From assembly GCA_900318815.1 (NCBI GenBank), contig ONMA01000010.1, forward strand, positions 62,001 through 126,000: 64,000 nt of DNA, given 5' to 3'. The stretch comes from an uncultured Prevotellaceae bacterium (GTDB lineage: Bacteria; Bacteroidota; Bacteroidia; Bacteroidales; Bacteroidaceae). The position numbers and the translations under genes were made by a program. A model generated the notes under the pieces. That model worked only from the letters and a program-made list of their open reading frames with translations. It searched no databases and had not been told where the DNA came from. This document shows, in pieces, positions 26,512 to 34,320 of this stretch; positions within the stretch are counted from its first letter, which is position 1, and each line of letters begins with the position of its first letter.

Positions 26512-29466
26512 TTATTCAGTTAGTGCAGGCAAAATGATAGAAAACTCGCTATAGTCGTTTTTGACTGATTTCACGTTGATGTCGCCCCCGTGGTTCTGCA
26601 CGATTTCGCGGCTCAGGTAGAGGCCCACGCCCGAGGCCTCGCCCGTGGTCTTCGTGGTGAAGAAGGGGTCGAACAGCTTGCCGACGATGCCCTCCTCGAT
26701 GCCTACGCCGTTGTCGTGGATGGTGATGCATACGCTCTTGCCGTCCTGTTCCTTTGCGGAAAGGCTGATGGCGGGCTGATAGTTCTGGAAGGCAGCGGGC
26801 GAACCGCTGCCCGTGCCCGTCGGGAAGTTCTGCCGCTGCGCTTTCTTGACGACGGCATAGACGGCGTTGCCCAGCATGCTCATAACGGCCTTGCTCAGTT
26901 GCTCGGCATTGCCGTTGATGCGCAAGGGCTGGTCGGGCAGGTCGAAGTCGGTTTGAATGTGATATTGGTTGATGTCTTTCTCGTAGTACTTCAGCAGCAT
27001 GTCCCTGTCCTGCTTCAGCATGGCCGTGAGGTCCATGGGTATGATGCCGCCCGAGCGGTCCTTCAGCATCTCCTCCATGGCCTTCAGGGTGCGGGTGGTG
27101 TTCTGTCCGTGCTCGCTCACCTTCTGCAGGTTGCCGTGCAGCATGCTGAGTACGTCGATGGTGTCCTCATAGTTCTCCTGTGCCATCACCTCCTTGTCGT
27201 CCTCGATGTTGGCTTCGAGGTCTTTCACCAAGCCTTCCGAGAGCTTGGCAAAGTTGTTGATGTAGTTCAGCGGGTTCAGGATGCGGTCGATGAGACCCTG
27301 TGTCAGCTTGCCCACGGTGGCCATCTTCTCCTGGCGTATCAGTTCGTTCTGTGCCTCGCTCAGCTTCGCAAGTGCCGTCTCCAGTCGTTTCGACTTCTCC
27401 TCGATTTCGTCCCTCTGTTTCACCACCTCGGTGGTGCGCTCCTGTACGAGGCGTTCCAGCTGCATCTTTTCCTTCTCTACCCGCTTCACTCGCCAGCGCG
27501 AGAAGTTGTTGAAGCCGTGTATGAGCAGGATGATGTAGAGGATGACCATGTACCAGCGCATGTAGAAGGGGTGGCTGATGACATAGTCGATGCTGACGAT
27601 TTCCGACAGTCGCCCGTGGTCGTCGCGTGCCTGCACCTCTAAGGTGTAGGAGCCGCCAGGCTGGTTGAAGAACACCGCCTCTTTGCTCGTCGACCATGCA
27701 CTCCACGCCTCTCCGGCCACGCGGTAGCGGTATTCGTCGCGTTGGTTGATGGAGATGCGGTCGAGGGCGAAGGTGAAGCGGATGTTGCGATGGTCTCTGG
27801 AGATGAGGGGCAGGATTTTGGGGCACTCGCCGAAGCCGCCCCAGAGCACGCTGTCGCCCGTGACGACGATCGACCTGATGAGCAGCCGGGGCTTGCGGGT
27901 GGCGATGGGGTCTTTCTGTGTACGGCTGATGAGGGTCAGGCCGTTGTCGCCTCCGAGCCATATCTGCTTGTTCTCCACGAGCATGGAACGGGTGGCAGTG
28001 GCCGACAAGGGGTACAGCAGTTGGTCTAACGACGTGAGGCGCTTGCCGTCTTTCCATGCGTAGAGGTTCTTGCCCTCGTTGTCGGTGAGCCAGGTAATCC
28101 CGTCCTTGTCGGTATGGGAAAACTGCGGATAGGGGAAAGGCTCCGTGGCGGTGGCATCTATGACGACCGCCTTGCCGTCGATGTCGACGATGGTGGCGGC
28201 ATTGTTCTTGTTGTCATCGGCCATTACGAGTTCGAACTCCTGCTGGTGCCGTTTCCTTTTCCATATCTGGCCGTACAGGTTCTGCACCCACAGGCAGCCT
28301 GCCTCATCCTCGAAAATCTTTATCACCTTTCCCGTATGGCTTATCAGCTGGCGCATGCCGTTCAAGTCGTTCAGGTAGAGGCCGTTCAGCTCGCCGCTGT
28401 AGAAGGTGTTGTCCTTTACGTGCAGGGTCATGGTGCTGGCATCGGTGAGCTGCGTCACCTTACCGTCGGACTGTATGCAGTAGAGGCCGTTGCTGGTGGC
28501 GGCCAGCAGGTTGCCTGCCATCGTCTGTAGGTCGTAGCAGGCATGTGCAAAACCGTCGACGAGCTGGAATTGCATGCCGTTGCACCAATACAGTCCGCTC
28601 AATGTTCCCACATAATAGTGGTGGTTGAATTTCTGAATGGTCTGTACCTCGCCGTGCAGTCCCTCTTTCTCGGAGAAATGAGAGTAGGCCGACGGGATTC
28701 TTACGGCGAAGACGCCGTTGTCGGTGGCTCCCCACAACAGGCCGCTGCCGTCGTAGGAGATATGAATGACGTTGTTGGAACAGAGACCGTTGGCCTCGGT
28801 AAGTCCGAAGAGCTTGTTGTCCCTTACGTCGGTAATGATGATGCCGTTGCCGTTGGTGGCCACGGCTTTCAGGCCGTTGTCCAACTGCAGCACCTGCATC
28901 ACCATCTGGTTGTCGCTGTAGACGACGGTCTTCTCCTTGGGCGGGCTCTTGTGCTTCTGCATGCTGATGGAGTCGCCTTCGATGGAATACACCTGTTTCT
29001 CCCCCACCAGGAAGAACACCTTCCCGTTCTCTTCCCAGATCTTGTCTACTTCGCCCTTGACGGCGGTATGCTGTCTGGTGGCTTGCAGCTGTGGCACTCC
29101 GTTGGGGGCAATGACCACCCTGCCTATGTAGTTGTAGCCACCCGTCCAGATGGTTCCCTTGGAGTCCTTGAAGATGTCGGTGATGCGGGTAATGCCCGGC
29201 GTGTGCAGGATGTTCCATTCGGCATTGTCGTAGTAGAGCAGGCCTTCGAAGTTGGCTACGAAGAGGGTGCCGTCGTCATTGGCTATGATGTCGAAGTTGC
29301 GGTTGTGGGCCATGTAGTCCTTGGCCGTGTAGTTGCGTATGAAGGGAAGGCCCTGAGCCAAGGAGGGGAAAGGAAGGAGAGATAGGAGAAAAACAATAAA
29401 AAGCCTCCCCAAGCCCCTCCAAAGGAGGGGATGTCTGATTACATGATAACTTTGCGTTTTCTTCAT
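26512..29466 (-). CDS. Reg_prop/Y_Y_Y sensor kinase lacking the phospho-acceptor histidine
   Basis: 984 residues. The signal peptide is encoded largely by an A1 repeat (HPLLWRGLGRL, residues 12-22). It is followed by a periplasmic two-component beta-propeller (about 40-560), a Y_Y_Y domain (about 565-635), one membrane helix (WYMVILYIILLIHGF, about 640), a coiled coil and a DHp-ATPase module. At the H-box the sequence reads GLIDRILNPLNYINN, aligning with GIAHEIQNPLNFVIN of the next gene: Asp stands where His should be (near residue 725). The ATPase motifs DNGVGI, FDPFFTTK and GVGLYLS remain. It may bind ATP but cannot autophosphorylate at the usual site. No HTH or REC output follows, unlike classical hybrid sensors. 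Confidence 0.85.
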   Translation of the reverse strand: MKKTQSYHVIRHPLLWRGLGRLFIVFLLSLLPFPSLAQGLPFIRNYTAKDYMAHNRNFDIIANDDGTLFVANFEGLLYYDNAEWNILHTPGITRITDIFKDSKGTIWTGGYNYIGRVVIAPNGVPQLQATRQHTAVKGEVDKIWEENGKVFFLVGEKQVYSIEGDSISMQKHKSPPKEKTVVYSDNQMVMQVLQLDNGLKAVATNGNGIIITDVRDNKLFGLTEANGLCSNNVIHISYDGSGLLWGATDNGVFAVRIPSAYSHFSEKEGLHGEVQTIQKFNHHYYVGTLSGLYWCNGMQFQLVDGFAHACYDLQTMAGNLLAATSNGLYCIQSDGKVTQLTDASTMTLHVKDNTFYSGELNGLYLNDLNGMRQLISHTGKVIKIFEDEAGCLWVQNLYGQIWKRKRHQQEFELVMADDNKNNAATIVDIDGKAVVIDATATEPFPYPQFSHTDKDGITWLTDNEGKNLYAWKDGKRLTSLDQLLYPLSATATRSMLVENKQIWLGGDNGLTLISRTQKDPIATRKPRLLIRSIVVTGDSVLWGGFGECPKILPLISRDHRNIRFTFALDRISINQRDEYRYRVAGEAWSAWSTSKEAVFFNQPGGSYTLEVQARDDHGRLSEIVSIDYVISHPFYMRWYMVILYIILLIHGFNNFSRWRVKRVEKEKMQLERLVQERTTEVVKQRDEIEEKSKRLETALAKLSEAQNELIRQEKMATVGKLTQGLIDRILNPLNYINNFAKLSEGLVKDLEANIEDDKEVMAQENYEDTIDVLSMLHGNLQKVSEHGQNTTRTLKAMEEMLKDRSGGIIPMDLTAMLKQDRDMLLKYYEKDINQYHIQTDFDLPDQPLRINGNAEQLSKAVMSMLGNAVYAVVKKAQRQNFPTGTGSGSPAAFQNYQPAISLSAKEQDGKSVCITIHDNGVGIEEGIVGKLFDPFFTTKTTGEASGVGLYLSREIVQNHGGDINVKSVKNDYSEFSIILPALTE

Positions 29467-29585
29467 TGCTCTTACTCTTTTATTATCTATCTAAACATCC
29501 CTCCCTTTGGGAGGGCTTGGGTAGGCTTTTTTATGTTTTTTATCTATCTAAACATCCCTCCCTTTGGGAGGGCTTGGGTGGGCTT
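29401..29585 (-). repeat. Composite repeat 1: A2-A2-spacer-A1
   Basis: Read on the minus strand: A2 (29585-29541), A2 (29528-29484), a spacer holding the sensor-kinase ATG (29466), and A1 (29442-29401). The A1 core hairpin is CCCCTCC-TTT-GGAGGGG and the A2 core is CCCTCCC-TTT-GGGAGGG. The first A2 encodes the last residues of the upstream protein, and A1 encodes residues of the sensor signal peptide. Confidence 0.85.
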
Positions 29586-31165
29586 ATAAACGACTCGAAC
29601 GGCACGCTCTTACCTATATAGTAATCCCATTCCTGCTGGGTGAGGTCTCGCTTCAGGCGGCTCTTGATGTCGTTGACCATGAGCTTGATGGAAGTGAGGA
29701 CCATGGTGAGGTTGCCCTTCTGCTCGCTAATCCAGATGTTCTGCTTCGCGTTGTCGCTGGTGAAGTACATAATCCAGTTGTTGGCGTTCAGAATGTTCAT
29801 GGGGTCTATCTTTGCCCCCTTTTCCGTTGAGATCATCCACAGGTTCAGCAGCCCGTCGTAGCTCGACGAGTAGAGCTGTGTGCCGTTCAGCTTGAGGCGT
29901 GAGATGCGCGACCTGTGTCCCACCAGTCGGTTCTGCCTTCCGTTCTCGTCGACGATGTAGATGGTGCCGTCGCTCATGCCGTAGGCATCGATATGGGCGT
30001 TTGCTGAGTTGGCGTAGGCGGTCACTTTTCCGCTGACGGGTACTTTCTTTGTTTCAATCCTGTTCAGGTCGACGATTTCGTGCATGTAGCCTCGGTCGTC
30101 GAAGATGAGCGGGTGGTGGTGGTTTCGTCCAGCGGCGATGATGGTGAAGTCGAAGTTGCGCGTCTTGACTTGCCTGTAGGTGCGCAAGTCCACAAAGGTC
30201 ACTTCCTTCGTGCCGATGACGGCCACGTGGTCGTCGTCGATGAACGACAGGTAGCTCGGCTTCTCCACGCCTCTGATCTGTATCTCCTTCATGGTGTCGT
30301 TTTTTGGAAAGACCACGAACTGCCCCTGATGGCTGATGGACATGATGCTTCCCTTCCTGCTGTAGATGACGTTGCGGAAGTCGTAGTTGCTGTCGCGCAG
30401 CAGGACGGTCGATGTGAGCTGCCCATGCTCGTAGTGGTGGCGAATAATCTCGCCGAAGTTGCTCACGGTGGCCAGTTCGCTGTTGCTCTGCTCGGCGAAG
30501 TCGATGCCCGTAATCACGCCGTTGTGTACCGGCCACGTGTGGATGCTCTGGCTGGCCATCATGAGGGCCTGCAGCACGGCGGGGTTGTAGAGGTCGCCAT
30601 TGTAGCGGTTGGTGAAGACGTAGGCGGCGTAGGCCAGCAGTTCGGCCATCTCCTTGTTGCCCGACTTGTGCTGTGTGGTGGATAGCGAGCCCAAGGAGCG
30701 GCCAAGGGCCTGGTAGCGCAGGGTGTCGGCAACACTCCTTGCCAGCTCGGCCTGTATGCGCTGATGCTCGGCCATGAGCTGTTGACGCTCGGCGGTCAGA
30801 CGGGCATCCTGTGCCAGACGTTCCGACTCCTTGGCGCGCAGCTCCGAGGTCTTGGCCTGCTGCTCGGAGAGGAGTGCCTTCTGTCGCTCTTCGTAGGCCA
30901 GCTGCGTCTGCTTCTGGGCCTCGACGCGCTGCTCGTCGGAGATGGCTCTCTGTTCGCTGGCTATCTCCTCCAACTGACTGCTCACACTCCGCAACACCGC
31001 CGAGCGCTTCTCCTGCTTCTCCAGCTCGGCTATCTGTGCTTCCAGCTCTAAGACCTTGTCGTGCTCTAACTGCCACCCAGTCAGTCCTGTTACTGTTCCA
31101 AAGACCAGTAACACGCCGACGAGGATTACTGTTAGACGGTTAGACGGATTGACGGTACTCTTCAC
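29540..31165 (-). CDS. Membrane-anchored coiled-coil and beta-propeller (WD40-like) protein
   Basis: 541 residues with a GTG start at 31165. One N-terminal membrane helix (LTVILVGVLLVFGTVTGL, about 11-30) is followed by a long Glu/Gln/Ala-rich coiled coil (about 35-150) and then a repeat region with WD40-like blades (for example VHNGVITGIDFAEQ and VGHRSRISRLKLNG). No enzymatic motif was seen. It lies between the REC-PP2C gene and the propeller sensor in one operon, so it is probably a scaffold or input protein of that pathway. The start overlaps the stop of a 46-residue repeat-encoded ORF as GTGA. The last 13 residues (PPKPSQREGCLDR) come from an A2 repeat, replacing whatever C-terminus existed before. 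Confidence 0.75.
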   Translation of the reverse strand: MKSTVNPSNRLTVILVGVLLVFGTVTGLTGWQLEHDKVLELEAQIAELEKQEKRSAVLRSVSSQLEEIASEQRAISDEQRVEAQKQTQLAYEERQKALLSEQQAKTSELRAKESERLAQDARLTAERQQLMAEHQRIQAELARSVADTLRYQALGRSLGSLSTTQHKSGNKEMAELLAYAAYVFTNRYNGDLYNPAVLQALMMASQSIHTWPVHNGVITGIDFAEQSNSELATVSNFGEIIRHHYEHGQLTSTVLLRDSNYDFRNVIYSRKGSIMSISHQGQFVVFPKNDTMKEIQIRGVEKPSYLSFIDDDHVAVIGTKEVTFVDLRTYRQVKTRNFDFTIIAAGRNHHHPLIFDDRGYMHEIVDLNRIETKKVPVSGKVTAYANSANAHIDAYGMSDGTIYIVDENGRQNRLVGHRSRISRLKLNGTQLYSSSYDGLLNLWMISTEKGAKIDPMNILNANNWIMYFTSDNAKQNIWISEQKGNLTMVLTSIKLMVNDIKSRLKRDLTQQEWDYYIGKSVPFESFISPPKPSQREGCLDR

Positions 31166-31302
31166 TTTTCTTGACGGTTATTAAGCCTCCCCAAGCCCCT
31201 CCAAAGGAGGGGATGTTTGGTTACAAAAATTACAGAAAGCCTCCCCAAGCCCCTCCAAAGGAGGGGATGTTTGGTTACATGATTTGTCTGCTTTTTATTC
31301 AT
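31162..31302 (-). CDS. 46-residue ORF made almost wholly of repeat sequence, coupled to the next gene
   Basis: ATG 31302 opens MNKKQTNHVTKHPLLWRGLG and runs through two A1 units (HPLLWRGLGRL twice) to a TGA that overlaps the GTG start of the WD40-like gene as GTGA. This is a classic layout for translational coupling. The first 22 residues closely parallel the N-termini of the sensor kinase at 26512 and the permease at 44736. Whether the peptide is stable or only serves to deliver ribosomes is unknown. Confidence 0.45.
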   Translation of the reverse strand: MNKKQTNHVTKHPLLWRGLGRLSVIFVTKHPLLWRGLGRLNNRQEK

Positions 31303-31466
31303 TGCTCTTACTCTTTTATTATCTATCTAAACACCCCTCCCTTTGGGAGGGCTTGGGTAGGCTTCTTTATACTTTTATCTATCTAAACATCCCTCCCTTT
31401 GGGAGGGCTTGGGTAGGCTTTTACTTGGGTAGGCTTTTACTTGGGTAGGCTTTTACTTGGGTAGGC
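31183..31466 (-). repeat. Composite repeat 2: short units-A2-A2-spacer-A1-A1
   Basis: On the minus strand, three 16-bp partial units (ACTTGGGTAGGCTTTT read on plus, 31423-31466) start at the stop codon of the REC-PP2C gene. Then come A2 (31420-31376), A2 (31364-31320), a spacer with an ATG, and A1 twice (31279-31237 and 31225-31183). It separates the first two protein genes of the signalling operon. Confidence 0.85.
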
Positions 31467-32629
31467 TAAACTCTTTTAACAGCCAGCACGGTAATGTCGT
31501 CGCTCTGTTCGGCTTCGCCCACGAAGTCGGCCACGTCGGCCTTGATGCCCTCGACCACCTGCTGACAGTTGCTCTGAGTAAGCTTCTCGAGCGTAGCCAC
31601 CAGACGTTCTTCGCCAAACTCCTGTAGCTGGGCGTTCATGGCCTCGGTGATGCCGTCGGTAAACATGACCAGCGTGTCGCCCTTGTCGAGAGTGAGCGTG
31701 TGCTCGTGATACTCAATGCCGTCGATGGCTCCCACCATCGGGTCTTCGCTCATGGGCAGAGCCGTCACCGTGCCGTTGCTGTGCATCACGTAGGGCGGGT
31801 TGTGGCCGGCGTTGCAGTAGGTGAGTTCGCCCGTGGTCAGGTTGTAGATGCCGTAGAACACGGTGACGAACATGCAGTCGACGGACTCGGCGGCGAGCAG
31901 TCGGTTGCTGTAGGTGATGCAGTCGGAGGCCGTTCCTCCGTGTATGCCGGTGGCGCGGATGAGGGTGCGGCTCACGGCCATGAAGATGGCGGCGGGGATG
32001 CCCTTGCCACTCACGTCGGCAATAATCACGCCGATGCGGTTCTCGTCGATGCGGAAGAAGTCGTAGAAGTCGCCGCCCACGTCCTTTGCCGGTGTCATCG
32101 ATGCGGCTATGTCTATCTTGTCGGCCTCCTCGGGGAAGGGCGGGAACACGCGGGGCAGGATGGCCTGCTGTATCTCGCAGGCAATGGCGAGGTCGCTCTT
32201 CAGCGACTCCAGCTGCGAGTGTTCGCGCTGCATCTCGTGTACGTATCTTATCTGCTCAATGGCTTTCTCGATGGTGATGCTCAGGTCGTCGAGGTCGATG
32301 GGCTTGGTGGCGAAGTCGAAGGCTCCGTTGTTCATGGCCTGACGGATGTTGCTCATGTCACCGTAGGCGCTCACCATGATGACCTTTAGCGCGGGGTTGC
32401 GCATCTCGTTGATCTTGGCCAGCAGCGTGAGACCGTCCATCTCGGGCATGTTGATGTCGGAGAGGATAATCTCGATGTCGGGGTGCTTGAGCATCATCGT
32501 GAGGGCTTCGAGTCCATTGTGGGCGAATATGAACTCATATTCTCCCTTGCGTATTTTCCTTCTGAAATATTGCGTCAACAACAGTTCGAGGTCGTTCTCG
32601 TCATCGACACTTAGAATTTTTACAGGCAT
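31466..32629 (-). CDS. Response regulator with PP2C/SpoIIE phosphatase output (RsbU-like)
   Basis: 387 residues from ATG 32629; the longer upstream frame would start beyond the promoter. A REC domain (about 4-120) carries the acidic pair DD at 9-10 and the phospho-acceptor D58 in SDINMPEMDG. A helical linker follows, then a PP2C-like serine phosphatase (about 165-387) with GGDFYDFF, ADVSGKGIPAA, CNAGHNPPYV and FTDGITEAMN. Phosphorylation of REC would switch the phosphatase, which in known systems dephosphorylates a STAS anti-sigma antagonist. A STAS-like protein and GHKL ATPase are encoded 12 kb away at 18.6-19.8 kb. The stop codon TAG overlaps the first repeat unit. It is the first gene of the operon. 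Confidence 0.9.
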   Translation of the reverse strand: MPVKILSVDDENDLELLLTQYFRRKIRKGEYEFIFAHNGLEALTMMLKHPDIEIILSDINMPEMDGLTLLAKINEMRNPALKVIMVSAYGDMSNIRQAMNNGAFDFATKPIDLDDLSITIEKAIEQIRYVHEMQREHSQLESLKSDLAIACEIQQAILPRVFPPFPEEADKIDIAASMTPAKDVGGDFYDFFRIDENRIGVIIADVSGKGIPAAIFMAVSRTLIRATGIHGGTASDCITYSNRLLAAESVDCMFVTVFYGIYNLTTGELTYCNAGHNPPYVMHSNGTVTALPMSEDPMVGAIDGIEYHEHTLTLDKGDTLVMFTDGITEAMNAQLQEFGEERLVATLEKLTQSNCQQVVEGIKADVADFVGEAEQSDDITVLAVKRV

Positions 32630-32658
32630 GTTTTGTTTGATTTTGTGTGAAACTGATG

Positions 32659-32666
32659 CAAAAGTA
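32659..32666 (-). promoter_or_regulatory. Promoter of the signalling operon (TACTTTTG, TTTGCC)
   Basis: On the minus strand a TTTGCC (-33 type) is followed 19 bp later by TACTTTTGC, matching Bacteroidota promoters. The leader to ATG 32629 is about 25-30 nt. Confidence 0.7.
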
Positions 32667-32733
32667 GTGAAAAGTATTGAGAATGGCAAATTTTTTCCCG
32701 CTTTTGTTGCAAAGAGCTTTTGCTTTTATTGGC

Positions 32734-32840
32734 AAAGTATGGCATTTGCGGCGCAAAAGTATGGCATTTAGCAACCGTAAATGCCATACTTGCCAGGAGG
32801 AAGTATGGCATTTACTGAGAGGAAGTACGGCATTTACGGT
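32734..32840. repeat. Cluster of AAGTATGGCATTTA repeats
   Basis: Four direct copies (32735, 32756, 32801 and 32823, the last with one change) and one inverted copy (32777-32791) occur within 107 bp. The second copy and the inverted copy form a hairpin with a CAACC-type loop. Frames across it are repetitive and not coding. Confidence 0.8.
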
Positions 32841-32871
32841 CGTGTACGATGTCACCAATCGGAATCGTCTT

Positions 32872-32994
32872 TTATGGTTTCTGAGCCCCGTCGTTGTATT
32901 TCTGAACGGAATAGAGCTCGCTGCCAGCAAGAATGTGGCGGCGATGCTGTAATTTAACCACGCGCATGGCGGGTTGCTGATAGCTCTTCTTCAT
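32872..32994 (-). CDS. Small KLQH/LAGS peptide (40 residues), member 2
   Basis: ATG 32994 encodes MKKSYQQPAMRVVKLQH followed by a basic RRH and ILAGS, then a 15-residue tail. It aligns with the 57-residue peptide at 34117-34290: MKK, Tyr at 5, Pro at 8, Met at 10, KLQH at 14-17 and LAGS at 22-25 are shared, while the tails differ completely. The conserved head and variable tail suggest a leader plus core. No promoter element was seen. The 32667-33162 gap otherwise holds repeats and AT-rich sequence. Confidence 0.5.
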   Translation of the reverse strand: MKKSYQQPAMRVVKLQHRRHILAGSELYSVQKYNDGAQKP

Positions 32995-33162
32995 GATGTC
33001 TTGGCTTTACCTATTCTGTACCGCCATTGTACCTCGGGTGGATGAGCAGAGGGTTCGTAGGGGGTTCCCTTAAATCACCTTATTTCCCCTTAAATCCGCT
33101 TAATTGGCTTCTGTCAGGGACCATCCCCCGAAAAACGGCAGAATTTGAAAAAATTACTCGAT

Positions 33163-33597
33163 ATGGGCAAGAAACAGACTTCACAAATTCCTAACATCCT
33201 TCTGTCCGTGAAGGATGCCTCCGTCGCCATCTCTGTCAGCTCAAAGATGGTGCGATTGCTTATTGCCTCTGGCAGACTGAAAGCTGTCAACCTCGGCAAG
33301 CGGATGACACGCATAAGCCTACAGGAACTTACAGACTTTGCCCAAGGGCAAGGTTGTAATGTCGTGCTACCTTCTTCTTCCCTTCCTTTTAATAATAAGA
33401 GAAGGGAAAAGAAAAAGAGAAACGCCACCGCCAAGCCAGAGACGGGCAGCATAAATAAGAATATGAGAATACAGGAGGTGGCGCATCGGGCGGCTGGAGA
33501 GACGATGATGACGACGATGAGAAGAATAAGAACCATTATAGACCGCGTAGGCGCAAATAACTATGGCAAAAAGCAAAAATACACCCTTGAAAGATGA
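33163..33597 (+). CDS. Helix-turn-helix (excisionase/HTH_17-like) protein
   Basis: ATG 33163 is preferred over a TTG six codons upstream. Residues about 10-65 (ILLSVKDASVAISVSSKMVR, GRLKAVNLGKRMTRIS) have the winged-helix pattern of HTH_17/excisionase proteins that read helix-turn-helix plus an Arg/Lys wing. The second half is strongly basic (NKRREKKKRN) and unlike the compact family members. It overlaps the next gene by 35 bp. Such pairs are typical of the regulatory end of small integrated elements, although no integrase is seen here. Confidence 0.65.
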   Translation: MGKKQTSQIPNILLSVKDASVAISVSSKMVRLLIASGRLKAVNLGKRMTRISLQELTDFAQGQGCNVVLPSSSLPFNNKRREKKKRNATAKPETGSINKNMRIQEVAHRAAGETMMTTMRRIRTIIDRVGANNYGKKQKYTLER

Positions 33598-34021
33598 GCC
33601 ACTGACTCAGTACGATGACCTTTGCAGCAAGGTTGACGACCTTGTTAAGGTTATCAATCAGCAGAACGTATATCTGAAGAACATTGCCCAGCACGGAGGC
33701 TACGACAGCGAGTTCAACTATATCAACAATGAGTTCAACGTCCGCAAGACAATGGAGGATGCTATGGACGAGTATCTTCAGAAGAAGAATCTGCAGATAG
33801 AAAAGCCAGGAGAAGATAATCTCCTAACCAAAGCGAAACAGGTGTTGCAGGAATACATGGATGCACTTGGAGATGCTACGGAAGCTCATAAGCGGTATGC
33901 CGAGACAAGAAATAAGTTGGCTATCGAGTTCCTTTACACCGATGAAGCGGAGCATCAGGCAGAGATACAGAGGCTTTGGGTGAACAGACGCAAGCGGCTT
34001 GAACAGGGGCTGACAAGATAA
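33563..34021 (+). CDS. Conserved-looking helical protein of unknown function
   Basis: 152 residues starting MAKSKNTPLKDEPLTQYDDL. The whole length is predicted helical and charged, with possible coiled coil (KVDDLVKVINQQNVYLKNI, and KAKQVLQEYMDALGDATEAH). No membrane segment or catalytic motif is visible. It overlaps the HTH gene and is probably co-expressed with it. It could be a mobilisation or replication accessory protein of a mobile element, but nothing in the sequence proves that. Confidence 0.6.
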   Translation: MAKSKNTPLKDEPLTQYDDLCSKVDDLVKVINQQNVYLKNIAQHGGYDSEFNYINNEFNVRKTMEDAMDEYLQKKNLQIEKPGEDNLLTKAKQVLQEYMDALGDATEAHKRYAETRNKLAIEFLYTDEAEHQAEIQRLWVNRRKRLEQGLTR

Positions 34022-34054
34022 CACTCGTTCCCCTTACATCTGTCCCATACTAAC

Positions 34055-34092
34055 AAAAAGTAGCGACATCCAAGAGTTGAACGCCGCTACTT
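34055..34092 (-). terminator. Rho-independent terminator of the surface-protein/peptide operon
   Basis: On the minus strand AAGTAGCG pairs with CGCTACTT around a 19-nt loop and is followed by TTTTTG. It lies 25 bp after the stop of the small peptide gene at 34117. Confidence 0.75.
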
Positions 34093-34116
34093 CTTCATTT
34101 AATTATGATTTGGTTC

Positions 34117-34290
34117 TTATCTGTCCCAAATGCTGCTACTGCCACCTTGATCACTAAGATTGAGCTCATCAGCAGAATCGCTCCAGCCGCTGGATTGCAG
34201 ACCTCTCATATCACCACTTCCAGCCAGAAGCCGTGTCGAGTGTTGTAACTTAATTGCCTTCATGGAAGGCTTTATATATTCTTTCTTCAT
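34117..34290 (-). CDS. Small KLQH/LAGS peptide (57 residues), member 1
   Basis: ATG 34290 encodes MKKEYIKPSMKAIKLQH, STRLLAGSGDMRG and a Ser/Asp/Gly-rich tail ending SSSIWDR. It starts only 5 bp after the original stop (34296-34298) of the giant surface protein and is followed by a terminator, so it is the second gene of that operon. It shares head residues (MKK, Y5, P8, M10, KLQH, LAGS) with the 40-residue peptide at 32872-32994. There is no hydrophobic signal sequence. Short proteins with an MKKxYxxP head and LAGS are common in Prevotella as far as I remember, without a known function. A leader-core precursor is one possibility. Confidence 0.65.
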   Translation of the reverse strand: MKKEYIKPSMKAIKLQHSTRLLAGSGDMRGLQSSGWSDSADELNLSDQGGSSSIWDR

Positions 34291-34320
34291 ATCGCTTACT
34301 TGACAAGTATTTTTTTACCT

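Noticed and set aside
32601-32930. 109-codon minus-strand frame across the REC-PP2C leader
   Set aside because: It is composed of the AAGTATGGCATTTA repeats and crosses the operon promoter.
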